Shown here: positions 25,174 to 32,653 of the stretch, piece by piece
Numbering within the stretch: position 1 is the first letter of the stretch
Layout of the letters: every line of letters starts with the position of its first letter
Assembly (NCBI GenBank): GCA_045531585.1
Contig: JAZSEH010000031.1
Coordinates: 1 to 58,007, forward strand
From: SIG587 sp045531585
GTDB lineage: Bacteria > Bacillota > Clostridia > Oscillospirales > Acutalibacteraceae
Reading direction: 5' to 3'
DNA length: 58,007 nucleotides
The notes under the pieces: generated by a model
The model's input: only the letters and a program-made list of their open reading frames with translations
What the model was told of the DNA's origin: nothing
The model's database searches: none
Made by a program: the position numbers and the translations under genes

Positions 25174-27243
25174 ATGAGAAAGAAAAACTTCCCCCGCAAG
25201 CTCCATAGCATTTTAAGCATTACCCTTTCCCTTGTAATGCTTATCGGCGCCTGCTTTGCTGTACCCGCAACAACAGCAATGGCAGAGGGTGAGACCAGCA
25301 CCATTATATTTGATTTCGATAACAATAATGCGGGTATGAAGGTTGGTGACAACACCGTTGAGAACCTGCGCGTAAGTAGTGGCGCCTTCGGCCTGAATCT
25401 TGAAAAGCCTGCCGCTGCTCAAGGTAATATTCTCAGCATAAACGGCTCTAAGACTGCCTGTAACCACGGCGATAACCGCGACCTGCTGTTTAACGATGGC
25501 TCTAATTTCATCCCCCTTGCCGCAGGTACCTATGATATAAGCTACGATTATTTTGTTGAGAACAGAGACGTTACCGAAACCGCTAACTGTCAGTATTGCC
25601 AAAACTTCTTTGCCGGCACAAAATATCAGCATATTAAGTTCGTAACCCTTAAAAAGAGCGGCTTTAGTTGGTCAAGTCACGAAAATACACGTGGTGTTTT
25701 ATCAGATGGGCTGTTTGCCGCTTCTGTTGTAAGTGAAACTATCAAAAATGCTTCCGGCTCGGGAACGGTAACCATAACCGTGACCGACCAGATGGTAGCA
25801 GACGGTGAAAACTATCTGGGACTGCGCATTTCTTCTCTCTCTTACGCAGTATGGCTTGATAACATTGTATTGGAAAAGGTGTTGCCTCCCGATACCGCTT
25901 ATGCCGAGGACCATGATGTATTTACTACTTATGGAGATTATACTAGTGACGTGGGATCAAAAGACACCATGAATGCTAACAACACGCAAATAAGCGGTAA
26001 TGTCTTTAACTATAGAAACTTATTGTTCTCTAATGCTTGGGTTGAAGACAACTCTGTTCTGGCTGTAGCTTTGTATAGTGGTGCAAGACATATGCGTTTA
26101 AATGATACCGCACAAGGTCTTGCCCTTCGTGCAGGAAAGACCTATAGCCTTACGTTCAAATGGTTAAACCCCAATCCCGAAAAGGATGGCGTGGTTGGAA
26201 ATAAATCCGTAAATAATGCAGACAGCACAGGATATGATAACGGCGCAAAAATTAGTCTTGTCGCCAACGCAGGTGCATTTAACGGCACAGGATACAGCAC
26301 TCTTGTTACTCTTCTTAACGTTAATGATTTCTCCTCGGCAGAGGGTAACACAGGTGAGTTCGTAACCAAAACCGTAACCTTTACTACTCCCGATGGTGGA
26401 GATATTACAGATATTGCAATCAGCACAATATCTGTAGAGTCAGTTGCCGTCAATTCCGATAATTTGAATGAGCATTGGATTTTCCTTGATGACATTCAGT
26501 TCATTGATATTAGCGATAGCATCGTTGAAGTTTCCTTTAACACCGACGGCGGTACTGATATTGCACCTGTTCAGGGCCTTATCGGTGAGACAATTACTGT
26601 TGTCGACCCCGTAAAATTTGGCTACAAGTTTACAGGCTGGTTTGAGGATGCTGATTGCACAGTACCCTCCGATATGAAGTTTAGTAAGGATGTTACCGTT
26701 CTTTATGCCGGTTGGACCGAGGCGGAAATGCCTATTGATGTTACAGGCTATGATATGTTCAAGAACGACAGCGGCTTAAAGCTTGAGGATACCGCCGGCA
26801 CTATAATGGAAAACAACAGCGTTATCTATAAGAAGGCTGATGGCAGTGAGCGCACCGCTTTCCGCTTTGTATCGTCTTATGACTACTACACCGATGGCAC
26901 TAACCAGTATCTTGATGCTGACAAAACAATAAAAATTGTTAAGCGTGGTATGTTGTTCGGTAAGGTTGAGGGTGAGAACTATACTCATCTTTCTTCCTCC
27001 GAAAAGGATGCTACCGCAGAGGCTTGGTCTGATAACGGTTCTACTATTGAATACACCTTTAAAGTATTCAACATCAGCTATGCCAATAAGGATGTAGAGT
27101 ATTATGTAACTCCTTACCTTATCGTTGATGTTGGTGGTAAGGAACTTACAATTACAGGCGACACTGCTTCAAACAGCATACAAGGAATTTATAATAATTC
27201 TACAGCTGCTCAAAACAATTATACCTGGTATACCCAGCAGTAA
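25174..27243 (+). CDS. Secreted surface protein with InlB-type repeat
   Basis: The 689-residue protein begins with a long signal peptide (about 1-38, hydrophobic core LSITLSLVMLIGACFAV, cleavage near TAMA-EG). Two jelly-roll-like or carbohydrate-binding-like beta regions (about 45-235 and 245-445) follow; then one Listeria-Bacteroides (InlB B) repeat at about 451-518, recognisable by FNTDGGTDIAPVQG and GYKFTGWFEDADC. The C-terminal region (520-689) is not known. No LPXTG or transmembrane anchor is present, so it is released or bound non-covalently. AAAAGGAGATTATATTT precedes the ATG. A 45-residue peptide gene follows closely. Such proteins often take part in adhesion or glycan binding, but no activity can be assigned. 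Confidence 0.82.
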   Translation: MRKKNFPRKLHSILSITLSLVMLIGACFAVPATTAMAEGETSTIIFDFDNNNAGMKVGDNTVENLRVSSGAFGLNLEKPAAAQGNILSINGSKTACNHGDNRDLLFNDGSNFIPLAAGTYDISYDYFVENRDVTETANCQYCQNFFAGTKYQHIKFVTLKKSGFSWSSHENTRGVLSDGLFAASVVSETIKNASGSGTVTITVTDQMVADGENYLGLRISSLSYAVWLDNIVLEKVLPPDTAYAEDHDVFTTYGDYTSDVGSKDTMNANNTQISGNVFNYRNLLFSNAWVEDNSVLAVALYSGARHMRLNDTAQGLALRAGKTYSLTFKWLNPNPEKDGVVGNKSVNNADSTGYDNGAKISLVANAGAFNGTGYSTLVTLLNVNDFSSAEGNTGEFVTKTVTFTTPDGGDITDIAISTISVESVAVNSDNLNEHWIFLDDIQFIDISDSIVEVSFNTDGGTDIAPVQGLIGETITVVDPVKFGYKFTGWFEDADCTVPSDMKFSKDVTVLYAGWTEAEMPIDVTGYDMFKNDSGLKLEDTAGTIMENNSVIYKKADGSERTAFRFVSSYDYYTDGTNQYLDADKTIKIVKRGMLFGKVEGENYTHLSSSEKDATAEAWSDNGSTIEYTFKVFNISYANKDVEYYVTPYLIVDVGGKELTITGDTASNSIQGIYNNSTAAQNNYTWYTQQ

Positions 27244-27258
27244 AGGAGGAAGAATAAT

Positions 27259-27396
27259 ATGAAAAAAGAATATAATACTTTAGAAATTGATATCCTCCGT
27301 TTAGGATTGCTTAATGTTACAAATGCAGAGATTCCTTCGTCCGTCAATGACATTTTGGATGGTAAGGACGATGGCGAATACGATCTCGATGCATAG
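27259..27396 (+). CDS. Small acidic protein of 45 residues
   Basis: A 45-codon frame 15 bases after the surface protein stop, with an excellent site AAAGGAGG and an ATG at 27259. The protein starts MKKEYNTLEIDILRLG and ends in an acidic tail DGKDDGEYDLDA. It has no Cys or signal peptide. The family is not recognised. Position and ribosome site argue for real translation, coupled with the surface protein. The shape (helical front, acidic end) recalls a RiPP leader, but no modifying enzyme is nearby, so that is not claimed. Confidence 0.6.
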   Translation: MKKEYNTLEIDILRLGLLNVTNAEIPSSVNDILDGKDDGEYDLDA

Positions 27397-27470
27397 TAAT
27401 ATGTAAAAATTACTTTTGCAGGATTCGGTTTTCATAAACCGTACCTATTGTTAGCGAAAAACCATAATCT

Positions 27471-27502
27471 ATCGCCCCGAAGGTTTATTCCCTCGGGGCG
27501 AA
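27471..27502 (+). terminator. Terminator after the small protein gene
   Basis: CGCCCCGAAGG TTTATT CCCTCGGGGCG followed by AATT. It is nearly the same as the hairpin at 27934-27974. Confidence 0.75.
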
Positions 27503-27531
27503 TTACCATATAATATGAAGGAGATCATATT

Positions 27532-27924
27532 ATGAAAAAAATTATAGCGGCAATTATTTGCCTTTTACTGATAATTACACTTTTTGCAGGCTGCGATAAG
27601 GGCAAATTTATTCCCGTTACCTCGGAAACCTCCTCTGCACCTACCACAGGCGGAAGTGACACTACGGTAACCGAAAGCTCTGCTCAGTCCACCGTAACAG
27701 AAACCTCTTCCCCCATAACCGATGGCGATTTCAATGTGGATGAGGATGATAACAGTAACGTTACGTCCACCTCGTCCGCTACCTCTACCGCCACAAGCGG
27801 TGGTAGCTCCTCTGCGGCACAAAACAGCTCAACTACACAGGGTGGCGCTTCTCAGACCTCATCCGTCTCTACCGGAGTATTTGACCAGGATAATAAGGAT
27901 TTTTACGAGCGCGTTCCTGCATAA
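27532..27924 (+). CDS. Ser/Thr-rich lipoprotein
   Basis: A 130-residue lipoprotein: lipobox LFAGC (Cys21) after a hydrophobic helix, and nearly all the rest is Ser/Thr/Ala/Gly low-complexity sequence, ending DNKDFYERVPA. There is no folded domain. It could be a spacer-like surface protein or a small cell-wall lipoprotein. AAGGAGATC is 8-9 bases before ATG. It stands alone between two near-identical terminators (27471 and 27934). No function can be inferred. Confidence 0.75.
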   Translation: MKKIIAAIICLLLIITLFAGCDKGKFIPVTSETSSAPTTGGSDTTVTESSAQSTVTETSSPITDGDFNVDEDDNSNVTSTSSATSTATSGGSSSAAQNSSTTQGGASQTSSVSTGVFDQDNKDFYERVPA

Positions 27925-27933
27925 AGAAACCAC

Positions 27934-27974
27934 AAATTATTACCCCGAAGGCTTTATCCCTCGGGGTAATTTTT
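27934..27974 (+). terminator. Terminator after the Ser/Thr-rich lipoprotein
   Basis: TTACCCCGAAGG CTTTAT CCCTCGGGGTAA and T6. Confidence 0.9.
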
Positions 27975-27978
27975 TACA

Positions 27979-28005
27979 ATACGGACGACCAATGGTCGTC
28001 CGTAC
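27979..28005. repeat. GGACGACC hairpin (REP-like, imperfect head)
   Basis: ACGGACGACC AAT GGTCGTCCGT with a perfect stem. On the minus strand it is preceded by GTAC instead of the GTAG seen in the RAYT-linked hairpins, so it may be a decayed member. Confidence 0.55.
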
Positions 28006-28030
28006 GCAGGGTCTGAATATTATACACAAT

Positions 28031-28058
28031 AAAAAAAGGAACGGCAAGCCGTTCCTTT
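28031..28058 (-). terminator. Terminator overlapping the dehydrogenase stop
   Basis: AAAGGAACGGC AA GCCGTTCCTTT, followed on the minus strand by T7. It ends the dnaX-recR-dehydrogenase unit. Confidence 0.9.
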
Positions 28059-29004
28059 AAACAATTACATTTTGTGGCGTTCCGTTAACAAAACACCTTA
28101 AATTTTCTGCCGCAATATCGGTAACACGCTGTCTTGTGGCGGTGGGAGTCCATGCACTGTGTGGTGTTATGGTAATGTTTTTAGCCTTTAACAGAACACA
28201 GTCCTTACGCATAGGCTCGGTGGAAATTACGTCCAGCGCCGCCCCTGAAAGTTGTCCTGACTCCAAAGCATCAAACAAAGCCTGTTCGTCCACAAGACCG
28301 CCACGGGCCGTATTTATAAAATACGCACCCTTTTTGCATCTTGCAAAAAGCTTAGCGTTAAACATACCTGTATTTTCCTTTGTAAGGGGACAATGCAGGG
28401 AAATAATATCACTGTTACCCAGCAGCTCCTCAAGGGAAACAAACTGAGTGTGGCCATCCTCACGCACGGTTCTTGTATGAACAATTACCTTCATACCAAA
28501 TGCTTCAGCTATTTTGGCAACCTTTTTTCCTATACTGCCGTAACCTATTATGCCTAAGGTTTTGCCTGCAATCTCATCGGTAGGGAAAACAACAGGGGAG
28601 AAGACCTTGCTTTGGGTCCAGCCTCCATCCATAACAAAACGGCTGTAATCTGCTATACGGGTGTATTGATTTAAAATATAACCAAAGGTGTGCTGTGCCA
28701 CCGCATCGGTGGAATAGGAGCCTGCATTGCATACCGTAACCCCATGCTCCTTTGCGGCGGTAAGGTCAATATTATTATATCCCGTGGCAAAAAGGCCAAT
28801 GTATTTAAGGCTGGGCAAACGGGAGATAATATCCCTATCCAAAACCACCTTGTTAAGAATAACGTATTCTTTCCCTTCAAGTCGGTCAATAACCTGCTCA
28901 GGCGTGGTAGAATCATAAATTATAACCTCACCAAGCTGCTCAAAGGGAGAAAAATCAATATCCCCACAGGTAAGAGTTGCGGCATCAAGTATTACGATTT
29001 GCAT
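28057..29004 (-). CDS. D-2-hydroxyacid dehydrogenase
   Basis: NAD-dependent reductase or dehydrogenase of 2-keto/2-hydroxy acids, 315 residues. Seen: the catalytic-domain start, then the NAD site LGIIGYGSIGKKVAK (about 150-164), DIISLHCPLT, the catalytic Arg in INTARGG, the Glu in DVISTEP and the His in TPHSAW. All three catalytic residues are present. The nearest groups are glycerate/hydroxypyruvate reductase and related enzymes; the natural substrate is not certain. The start overlaps the ynzC end by 13 bases with GTGGAG inside ynzC, so it is the last gene of the dnaX-ybaB-recR-ynzC unit. Confidence 0.9.
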   Translation of the reverse strand: MQIVILDAATLTCGDIDFSPFEQLGEVIIYDSTTPEQVIDRLEGKEYVILNKVVLDRDIISRLPSLKYIGLFATGYNNIDLTAAKEHGVTVCNAGSYSTDAVAQHTFGYILNQYTRIADYSRFVMDGGWTQSKVFSPVVFPTDEIAGKTLGIIGYGSIGKKVAKIAEAFGMKVIVHTRTVREDGHTQFVSLEELLGNSDIISLHCPLTKENTGMFNAKLFARCKKGAYFINTARGGLVDEQALFDALESGQLSGAALDVISTEPMRKDCVLLKAKNITITPHSAWTPTATRQRVTDIAAENLRCFVNGTPQNVIV

Positions 29005-29213
29005 TTTTTCTCCACCTTGGTTATACTTCCGTCAGGCTCAAGGATTTCAATATTGCTCAGCTGGCTTTCAAGGCTTTTACGGAAGGAGTCAATATATTCT
29101 TTTCTGAGCTGCTTTTGCTCAGCCCTTTCCTCCTCGGTAAGGCCTTCGGCCTTCTGCTTTCTTGCAAGCTCATTTATACGGTTTATCTTTTCCTGTGTCA
29201 TATCATATCTCAT
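28992..29213 (-). CDS. ynzC: DUF896 family protein (YnzC-like)
   Basis: A 73-residue, highly charged helical protein. MTQEKINRINELARK followed by AEGLTEEER and LRKEYI is the DUF896 (YnzC/YneJ) pattern; B. subtilis YneA-linked YnzC is of similar size. Function is uncertain. The start was put at 29213 (MRYDMTQ...), where GAAGGC is 5 bases upstream; the ATG at 29201 is also possible. It overlaps the recR stop (29203) and the next gene at 29004, tightly packing it into the operon. Confidence 0.85.
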   Translation of the reverse strand: MRYDMTQEKINRINELARKQKAEGLTEEERAEQKQLRKEYIDSFRKSLESQLSNIEILEPDGSITKVEKKCKS

Positions 29214-29802
29214 TTCTGCCTTCAAGGGCCTTTGTAAGGGTAACCTCGTCGGCATATTCAAGGTCGCCTCCAACGGGAATTCCGTAGGCAAGGCGGCTTA
29301 TTTTTATGCCCATAGGCTTTATTATACGGGATAGGTAGCTGGCGGTAGCCTCACCCTCAACAGTGGGGTTGGTAGCCATTATTACCTCTTTAATGCGGGA
29401 ATCACTAAGCCTTACCATAAGCTCCTTTATGCGAAGCTGTTCGGGGCCAATGCCGTCAAGGGGCGAAATTACCCCGTGAAGCACGTGATAAAGGCCGTTG
29501 TATTCGTGGGTACGCTCAATGGCCATAACATCCTTAGCGTCGGCAACAACACAAATTATAGAACGATTTCGTGTCTCATCCGAGCAGATAGGACATATCT
29601 CAAGGTCGGTAAAGGACTGACAACAGCTACAGTAGTGTATCTTTTCCCGTGCATTTACAAGTGCCTCGGAAAAACGCTTTGCATACTCACTTGGCTGTGA
29701 CAAAATATAATAAGCAAGGCGCGTTGCGGTTTTTTTACCAATACCCGGCAAATGCTCAAGTTGATTTATAAGCTCGTTAAGCGGTACTATCTGATAAGCC
29801 AT
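29203..29802 (-). CDS. recR: Recombination mediator RecR
   Basis: RecR works with RecO and RecF to load RecA on gaps. The 199-residue protein has the helix-hairpin-helix LPGIGKKTA (18-26), a C4 zinc finger (Cys58, Cys61, Cys70, Cys73), the Toprim domain with VVADAKDVMAIE and a C-terminal ATNPTVEGEATA and GIPVGGDLEYADEVTL, which is the Walker-B-like end. Normal length. It follows ybaB by 2 bases, in the conserved dnaX-ybaB-recR order. Confidence 0.97.
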   Translation of the reverse strand: MAYQIVPLNELINQLEHLPGIGKKTATRLAYYILSQPSEYAKRFSEALVNAREKIHYCSCCQSFTDLEICPICSDETRNRSIICVVADAKDVMAIERTHEYNGLYHVLHGVISPLDGIGPEQLRIKELMVRLSDSRIKEVIMATNPTVEGEATASYLSRIIKPMGIKISRLAYGIPVGGDLEYADEVTLTKALEGRNEI

Positions 29803-29804
29803 AA

Positions 29805-30146
29805 TTAAAACATACCGGGCAGATTAAGTCCGCTGGTGAGTGCGCCCATTTCCTCTTCCTGAGTTTTAACGGCGTTTCCTATCGCCTCGTTAACGGCCAG
29901 TGTAACAAAATCCTCAAGCATCTCAACGTCCTCAGGGTCAACCGCGTCGGGATTTATTTTAAGGCTGACAATTTCGTGCTTGCCGGTTACGGTAACCTCT
30001 ACCATACCGCCGCCTGCACTGCCTTTGAACTCGCGTTCCTCAAGGTCGGCCTGTAAATTTGCCATATCCTCCTGCATTTTCTGGGCTTGCTTAAGCATGG
30101 CGTTCATATTTCCGCCGCCACCTTGGTTAGGAATTCTTACCTTCAT
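29805..30146 (-). CDS. ybaB: Nucleoid-associated protein YbaB/EbfC
   Basis: A 113-residue DNA-binding protein that forms dimers shaped like tweezers. MLKQAQKMQEDMANLQ opens the long first helix; the core GGGMVEVTVTGKHEIVSLKI with VDPEDVEMLEDFV is diagnostic for the family. The first ~15 residues are Gly-rich. It lies between dnaX (12 bases) and recR (2 bases). AGGAGATATAAAA provides the ribosome site before ATG 30146. Confidence 0.95.
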   Translation of the reverse strand: MKVRIPNQGGGGNMNAMLKQAQKMQEDMANLQADLEEREFKGSAGGGMVEVTVTGKHEIVSLKINPDAVDPEDVEMLEDFVTLAVNEAIGNAVKTQEEEMGALTSGLNLPGMF

Positions 30147-30158
30147 TTTTATATCTCC

Positions 30159-31787
30159 TTATACTTCAAATTGCTTTAGCTTGTTTGCAAGACGGGTCAG
30201 CGGGTCTGCATTATCGTCCTGCACCGCCTTACGGTAGGGACCTAAATTATAGGTCTTGCCCGTAGCGTTAAGGGCGGCACGCTTTATATATTCCTTATAC
30301 CGCGCATCCTGACGGATAAGGCTCAAAAACTGCTCATTAACACAGTCAATAAGTAAAAGATTATCCCTTACGTATGCTTTAGAGCCACTTAAAACACCTG
30401 CAATAAGGGGACAGGTTGCGCGTAGCTCCTGCATAACGGTATCCCATTGCTCAAAAAGGGTATCACCTTCGGGCACTGCCTTTTTTACCTCATTTTGTTC
30501 TGCAGGCGGTGCCTCAGGCAGGGGAGGCTCATCCTCAGGCTCAGACATATTAATAACAGGTATGGAGACTGCTGTGTCAGCAGGAGCCGTTTCTGTGATA
30601 ACGGGAGCCGAGGCCGCCTTGGATGCAGGAACAGCGGCACCGCTTTTTATGAGCTTTTCAAGGTCGGCTATACGCTGTTCAAGAGAAGCGGTATCAGCGC
30701 ACAGGGCGGGGGAGCACATTTTTATAATGAGCATTTCCAGCTCACAGCGCTTGTCCCCGTTTTGCATTTTGCTTGCGCTATCCTGTAAAAGGCTCAGGCT
30801 ACGTAGTATTTCCCTCAGCTCGTAATCCTCAGCCACCTGCTTGTACTGCTCAAGCTGAGTATTTGAGCAAATAATGGGGAAAGACCCACCCTTTACGGTT
30901 TTTATTATCATAAGGTTGCGGTAGTAGGCCGTAAGCTCGGCAGAAAGCCTGAGCATATCAACACCACCGGAGTAGAGCCTGTCAACAAGGCTTAAAGCCG
31001 CACTTGCATCGCGGACTTTCAGGTAACGGGCAAGCTCGTTTAAATATTCATTTCCCGTAAGGCCGCAAACGGCAGTAACCACCGATTCGTCAATATTGCG
31101 GCTTTTTGATGCACAAAGGTCAAGAATGGAAAGTGCATCACGCATACCGCCATCAGCCGCGGCGGCAATAAGTGTGGCCGCATCAGGGGTGATTTCAAGT
31201 CCCTCACTTTCACATACAAAGCCTATGCGGCGGCATATCTCGGCGGTGTCAATGCGCCTGAAATCAAAGCGCTGGCAACGGGAAAGTATGGTTGCAGGGA
31301 GCTTATGCACCTCGGTAGTGGCAAGGACGAAAACAACGTGCTTAGGCGGCTCCTCCAAAGTTTTAAGCAGGGCATTAAAGGCGCTGAGGCTGAGCATATG
31401 CACCTCGTCTATAATATACACCCTGTATTTTGAGGTGGCAGGGGCAAAGTTTACCTGATCCCTGAGCTCACGTATGCTGTCAACGCTGTTGTTGGAGGCG
31501 GCGTCAATCTCGGTAATATCGGTTACCTCACCTGCGGCAACGTTTATGCAGGACTCACACTCACCGCAGGGGTCACCGTCCTTAAGATTTAAACAGTTTA
31601 CCGCCTTGGCAAGAATTTTGGCGCAGGTGGTTTTACCTGTTCCACGGGTGCCCGTGAACAGATAGGCGTGAAAAATATTACCTGCCGCAAGCTGGCGGCG
31701 AAGCACATCGGTAATATGCTCCTGTCCAACAACGTCACTAAAGGTGGAAGGACGGTATTTACGGTAAAAAGCCTGATAATTACTCAT
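30159..31787 (-). CDS. dnaX: DNA polymerase III subunits gamma/tau
   Basis: The clamp-loader ATPase, 542 residues as full tau. Seen: Walker A GTRGTGKT (46-53), zinc-binding Cys65, Cys74, Cys77 and Cys80, Walker B in IIDEVHMLS, sensor 1 ATTEVHKLPATILSRCQRF, an oligomerisation domain to ~360, a Pro/Ala-rich linker and a C-terminal domain IV/V like that of tau. At 30480-30486 the heptamer A AAA AAG is in phase (codons 434-436); a -1 slip there reads GGC AGT GCC CGA AGG TGA and would give a 441-residue gamma-like product. The SRP RNA gene lies upstream, the usual Firmicutes arrangement. Confidence 0.96.
   Translation of the reverse strand: MSNYQAFYRKYRPSTFSDVVGQEHITDVLRRQLAAGNIFHAYLFTGTRGTGKTTCAKILAKAVNCLNLKDGDPCGECESCINVAAGEVTDITEIDAASNNSVDSIRELRDQVNFAPATSKYRVYIIDEVHMLSLSAFNALLKTLEEPPKHVVFVLATTEVHKLPATILSRCQRFDFRRIDTAEICRRIGFVCESEGLEITPDAATLIAAAADGGMRDALSILDLCASKSRNIDESVVTAVCGLTGNEYLNELARYLKVRDASAALSLVDRLYSGGVDMLRLSAELTAYYRNLMIIKTVKGGSFPIICSNTQLEQYKQVAEDYELREILRSLSLLQDSASKMQNGDKRCELEMLIIKMCSPALCADTASLEQRIADLEKLIKSGAAVPASKAASAPVITETAPADTAVSIPVINMSEPEDEPPLPEAPPAEQNEVKKAVPEGDTLFEQWDTVMQELRATCPLIAGVLSGSKAYVRDNLLLIDCVNEQFLSLIRQDARYKEYIKRAALNATGKTYNLGPYRKAVQDDNADPLTRLANKLKQFEV
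30480..30486 (-). promoter_or_regulatory. Candidate programmed -1 frameshift site in dnaX
   Basis: Slippery heptamer A AAA AAG, in the same phase as in E. coli dnaX, with a -1 frame stop six codons later. No strong Shine-Dalgarno-like stimulator is seen upstream; only weak stems follow. Confidence 0.5.
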
Positions 31788-31810
31788 ATTTCCTCCAAAA
31801 TAAAAACAAA

Positions 31811-31957
31811 TACTTGCGTATCAAGGTGTACGAATGAACCGATTTACTGCGGCGCACAGGGTAAACTACTTAATGCTGCTCGGTTCCCCGCCTGACATGG
31901 TTCATAGCCCCCCGTCGCACAGGACCCGCCCATTCGCACGCCTTGCCACGCAAGTTC
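31811..31957 (-). ncRNA. ffs: Signal recognition particle RNA
   Basis: The minus strand carries the SRP helix-8 landmarks GTCAGG, a CGG-GGAA-CCG tetraloop hairpin and AGCAGC in the right order, inside a long rod with closing ends CTTGCGT/ACGCAAG (near 31948 and 31814). The position right upstream of dnaX is the classic one in Firmicutes. The ends are estimates from the promoter and the closing stem. Confidence 0.9.
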
Positions 31958-31963
31958 CTTAGT

Positions 31964-31992
31964 ATTATACTATAATTTTATAATATTTACAA
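31964..31992 (-). promoter_or_regulatory. Promoter of SRP RNA
   Basis: Minus strand: TTGTAA (31992-31987), 17 bases, TATAAT (31969-31964). Confidence 0.75.
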
Positions 31993-32034
31993 TACTTATT
32001 TTAAAAAAGTTTACAAAATGGAATTATAAAGTTA

Positions 32035-32063
32035 TTGTAAAAACCGCAAGGGTTTGGTATAAT
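32035..32063 (+). promoter_or_regulatory. Promoter of the Nudix gene
   Basis: TTGTAA (32035-32040), 17 bases, TATAAT (32058-32063). It diverges from the SRP RNA promoter. Confidence 0.75.
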
Positions 32064-32131
32064 TACTTTAAGAATAATGTAAAATAGGCAAGTGGTGTTG
32101 TTTTTTGCTTGTCTGACGTATAGGTGGATAT

Positions 32132-32653
32132 ATGGAAAAATGGGATATTTTTAATGCCGCAGGTGAGAAAACCGGCAGAACGGTAGTGCGCGGTCACTCC
32201 TTTTTAAAGCCGGGTGAGTATCATCTTGTGGTGCATATATGGATAGTTTCCTCCACGGGTAAATTTCTTATCCAGCAAAGAAGTCAAATAAAAAGACTTA
32301 TGCCCGGCGAATGGGCCGCAACAGGTGGTGCAGCAATTGCAGGTGAAAGCTCCTTTGTGGCGGCTCAGCGTGAGCTTTTTGAGGAGCTTGGAATAAAATC
32401 CGATGAGGCTACCCTGAAATTCAAAAAACGCTTTAAGCGGCGTAATTCCTTTGTGGACGTATGGTTCATAAATACGGATATTACCTGTGACCGCTTAAGG
32501 CTCCAAAAAAGCGAGGTTGCCGCCGCACGCTGGGTAAGCGAGGCGGAGCTTTCCCGAATGATAAGGGAAGGAACTTTTCACAATTACGGAAAGGAATATT
32601 TTGCCGAGGTTTTTGCTGCGGCCAAGGATATGTGTTATGAGTTTAAAGGTTGA
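32132..32653 (+). CDS. Nudix hydrolase
   Basis: A 173-residue Nudix enzyme that cleaves a nucleoside diphosphate linked to another group. The Nudix box reads GGAAIAGESSF-AAQRELFEELGI (about 69-91) with REL..EE intact. The front MEKWDIFNAAGEKTG and the HIWIVSSTGKFLIQQRS strand resemble the isopentenyl-diphosphate isomerase-like/YfcD group of Nudix proteins. The substrate is not known. It is followed by an overlapping membrane-protein gene (17 bases). Confidence 0.9.
   Translation: MEKWDIFNAAGEKTGRTVVRGHSFLKPGEYHLVVHIWIVSSTGKFLIQQRSQIKRLMPGEWAATGGAAIAGESSFVAAQRELFEELGIKSDEATLKFKKRFKRRNSFVDVWFINTDITCDRLRLQKSEVAAARWVSEAELSRMIREGTFHNYGKEYFAEVFAAAKDMCYEFKG

Noticed and set aside
27259..27396. RiPP precursor peptide
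   Set aside because: No radical-SAM, lanthionine or other modification enzyme or transporter with peptidase is near; core-like residues (Cys, Ser/Thr cluster) are absent.
30232..30260. GTAG-headed hairpin within dnaX as a further REP
   Set aside because: GTAGG followed by GACCTA...TAGGTC has only a 6-bp stem in a coding region; this can arise by chance.
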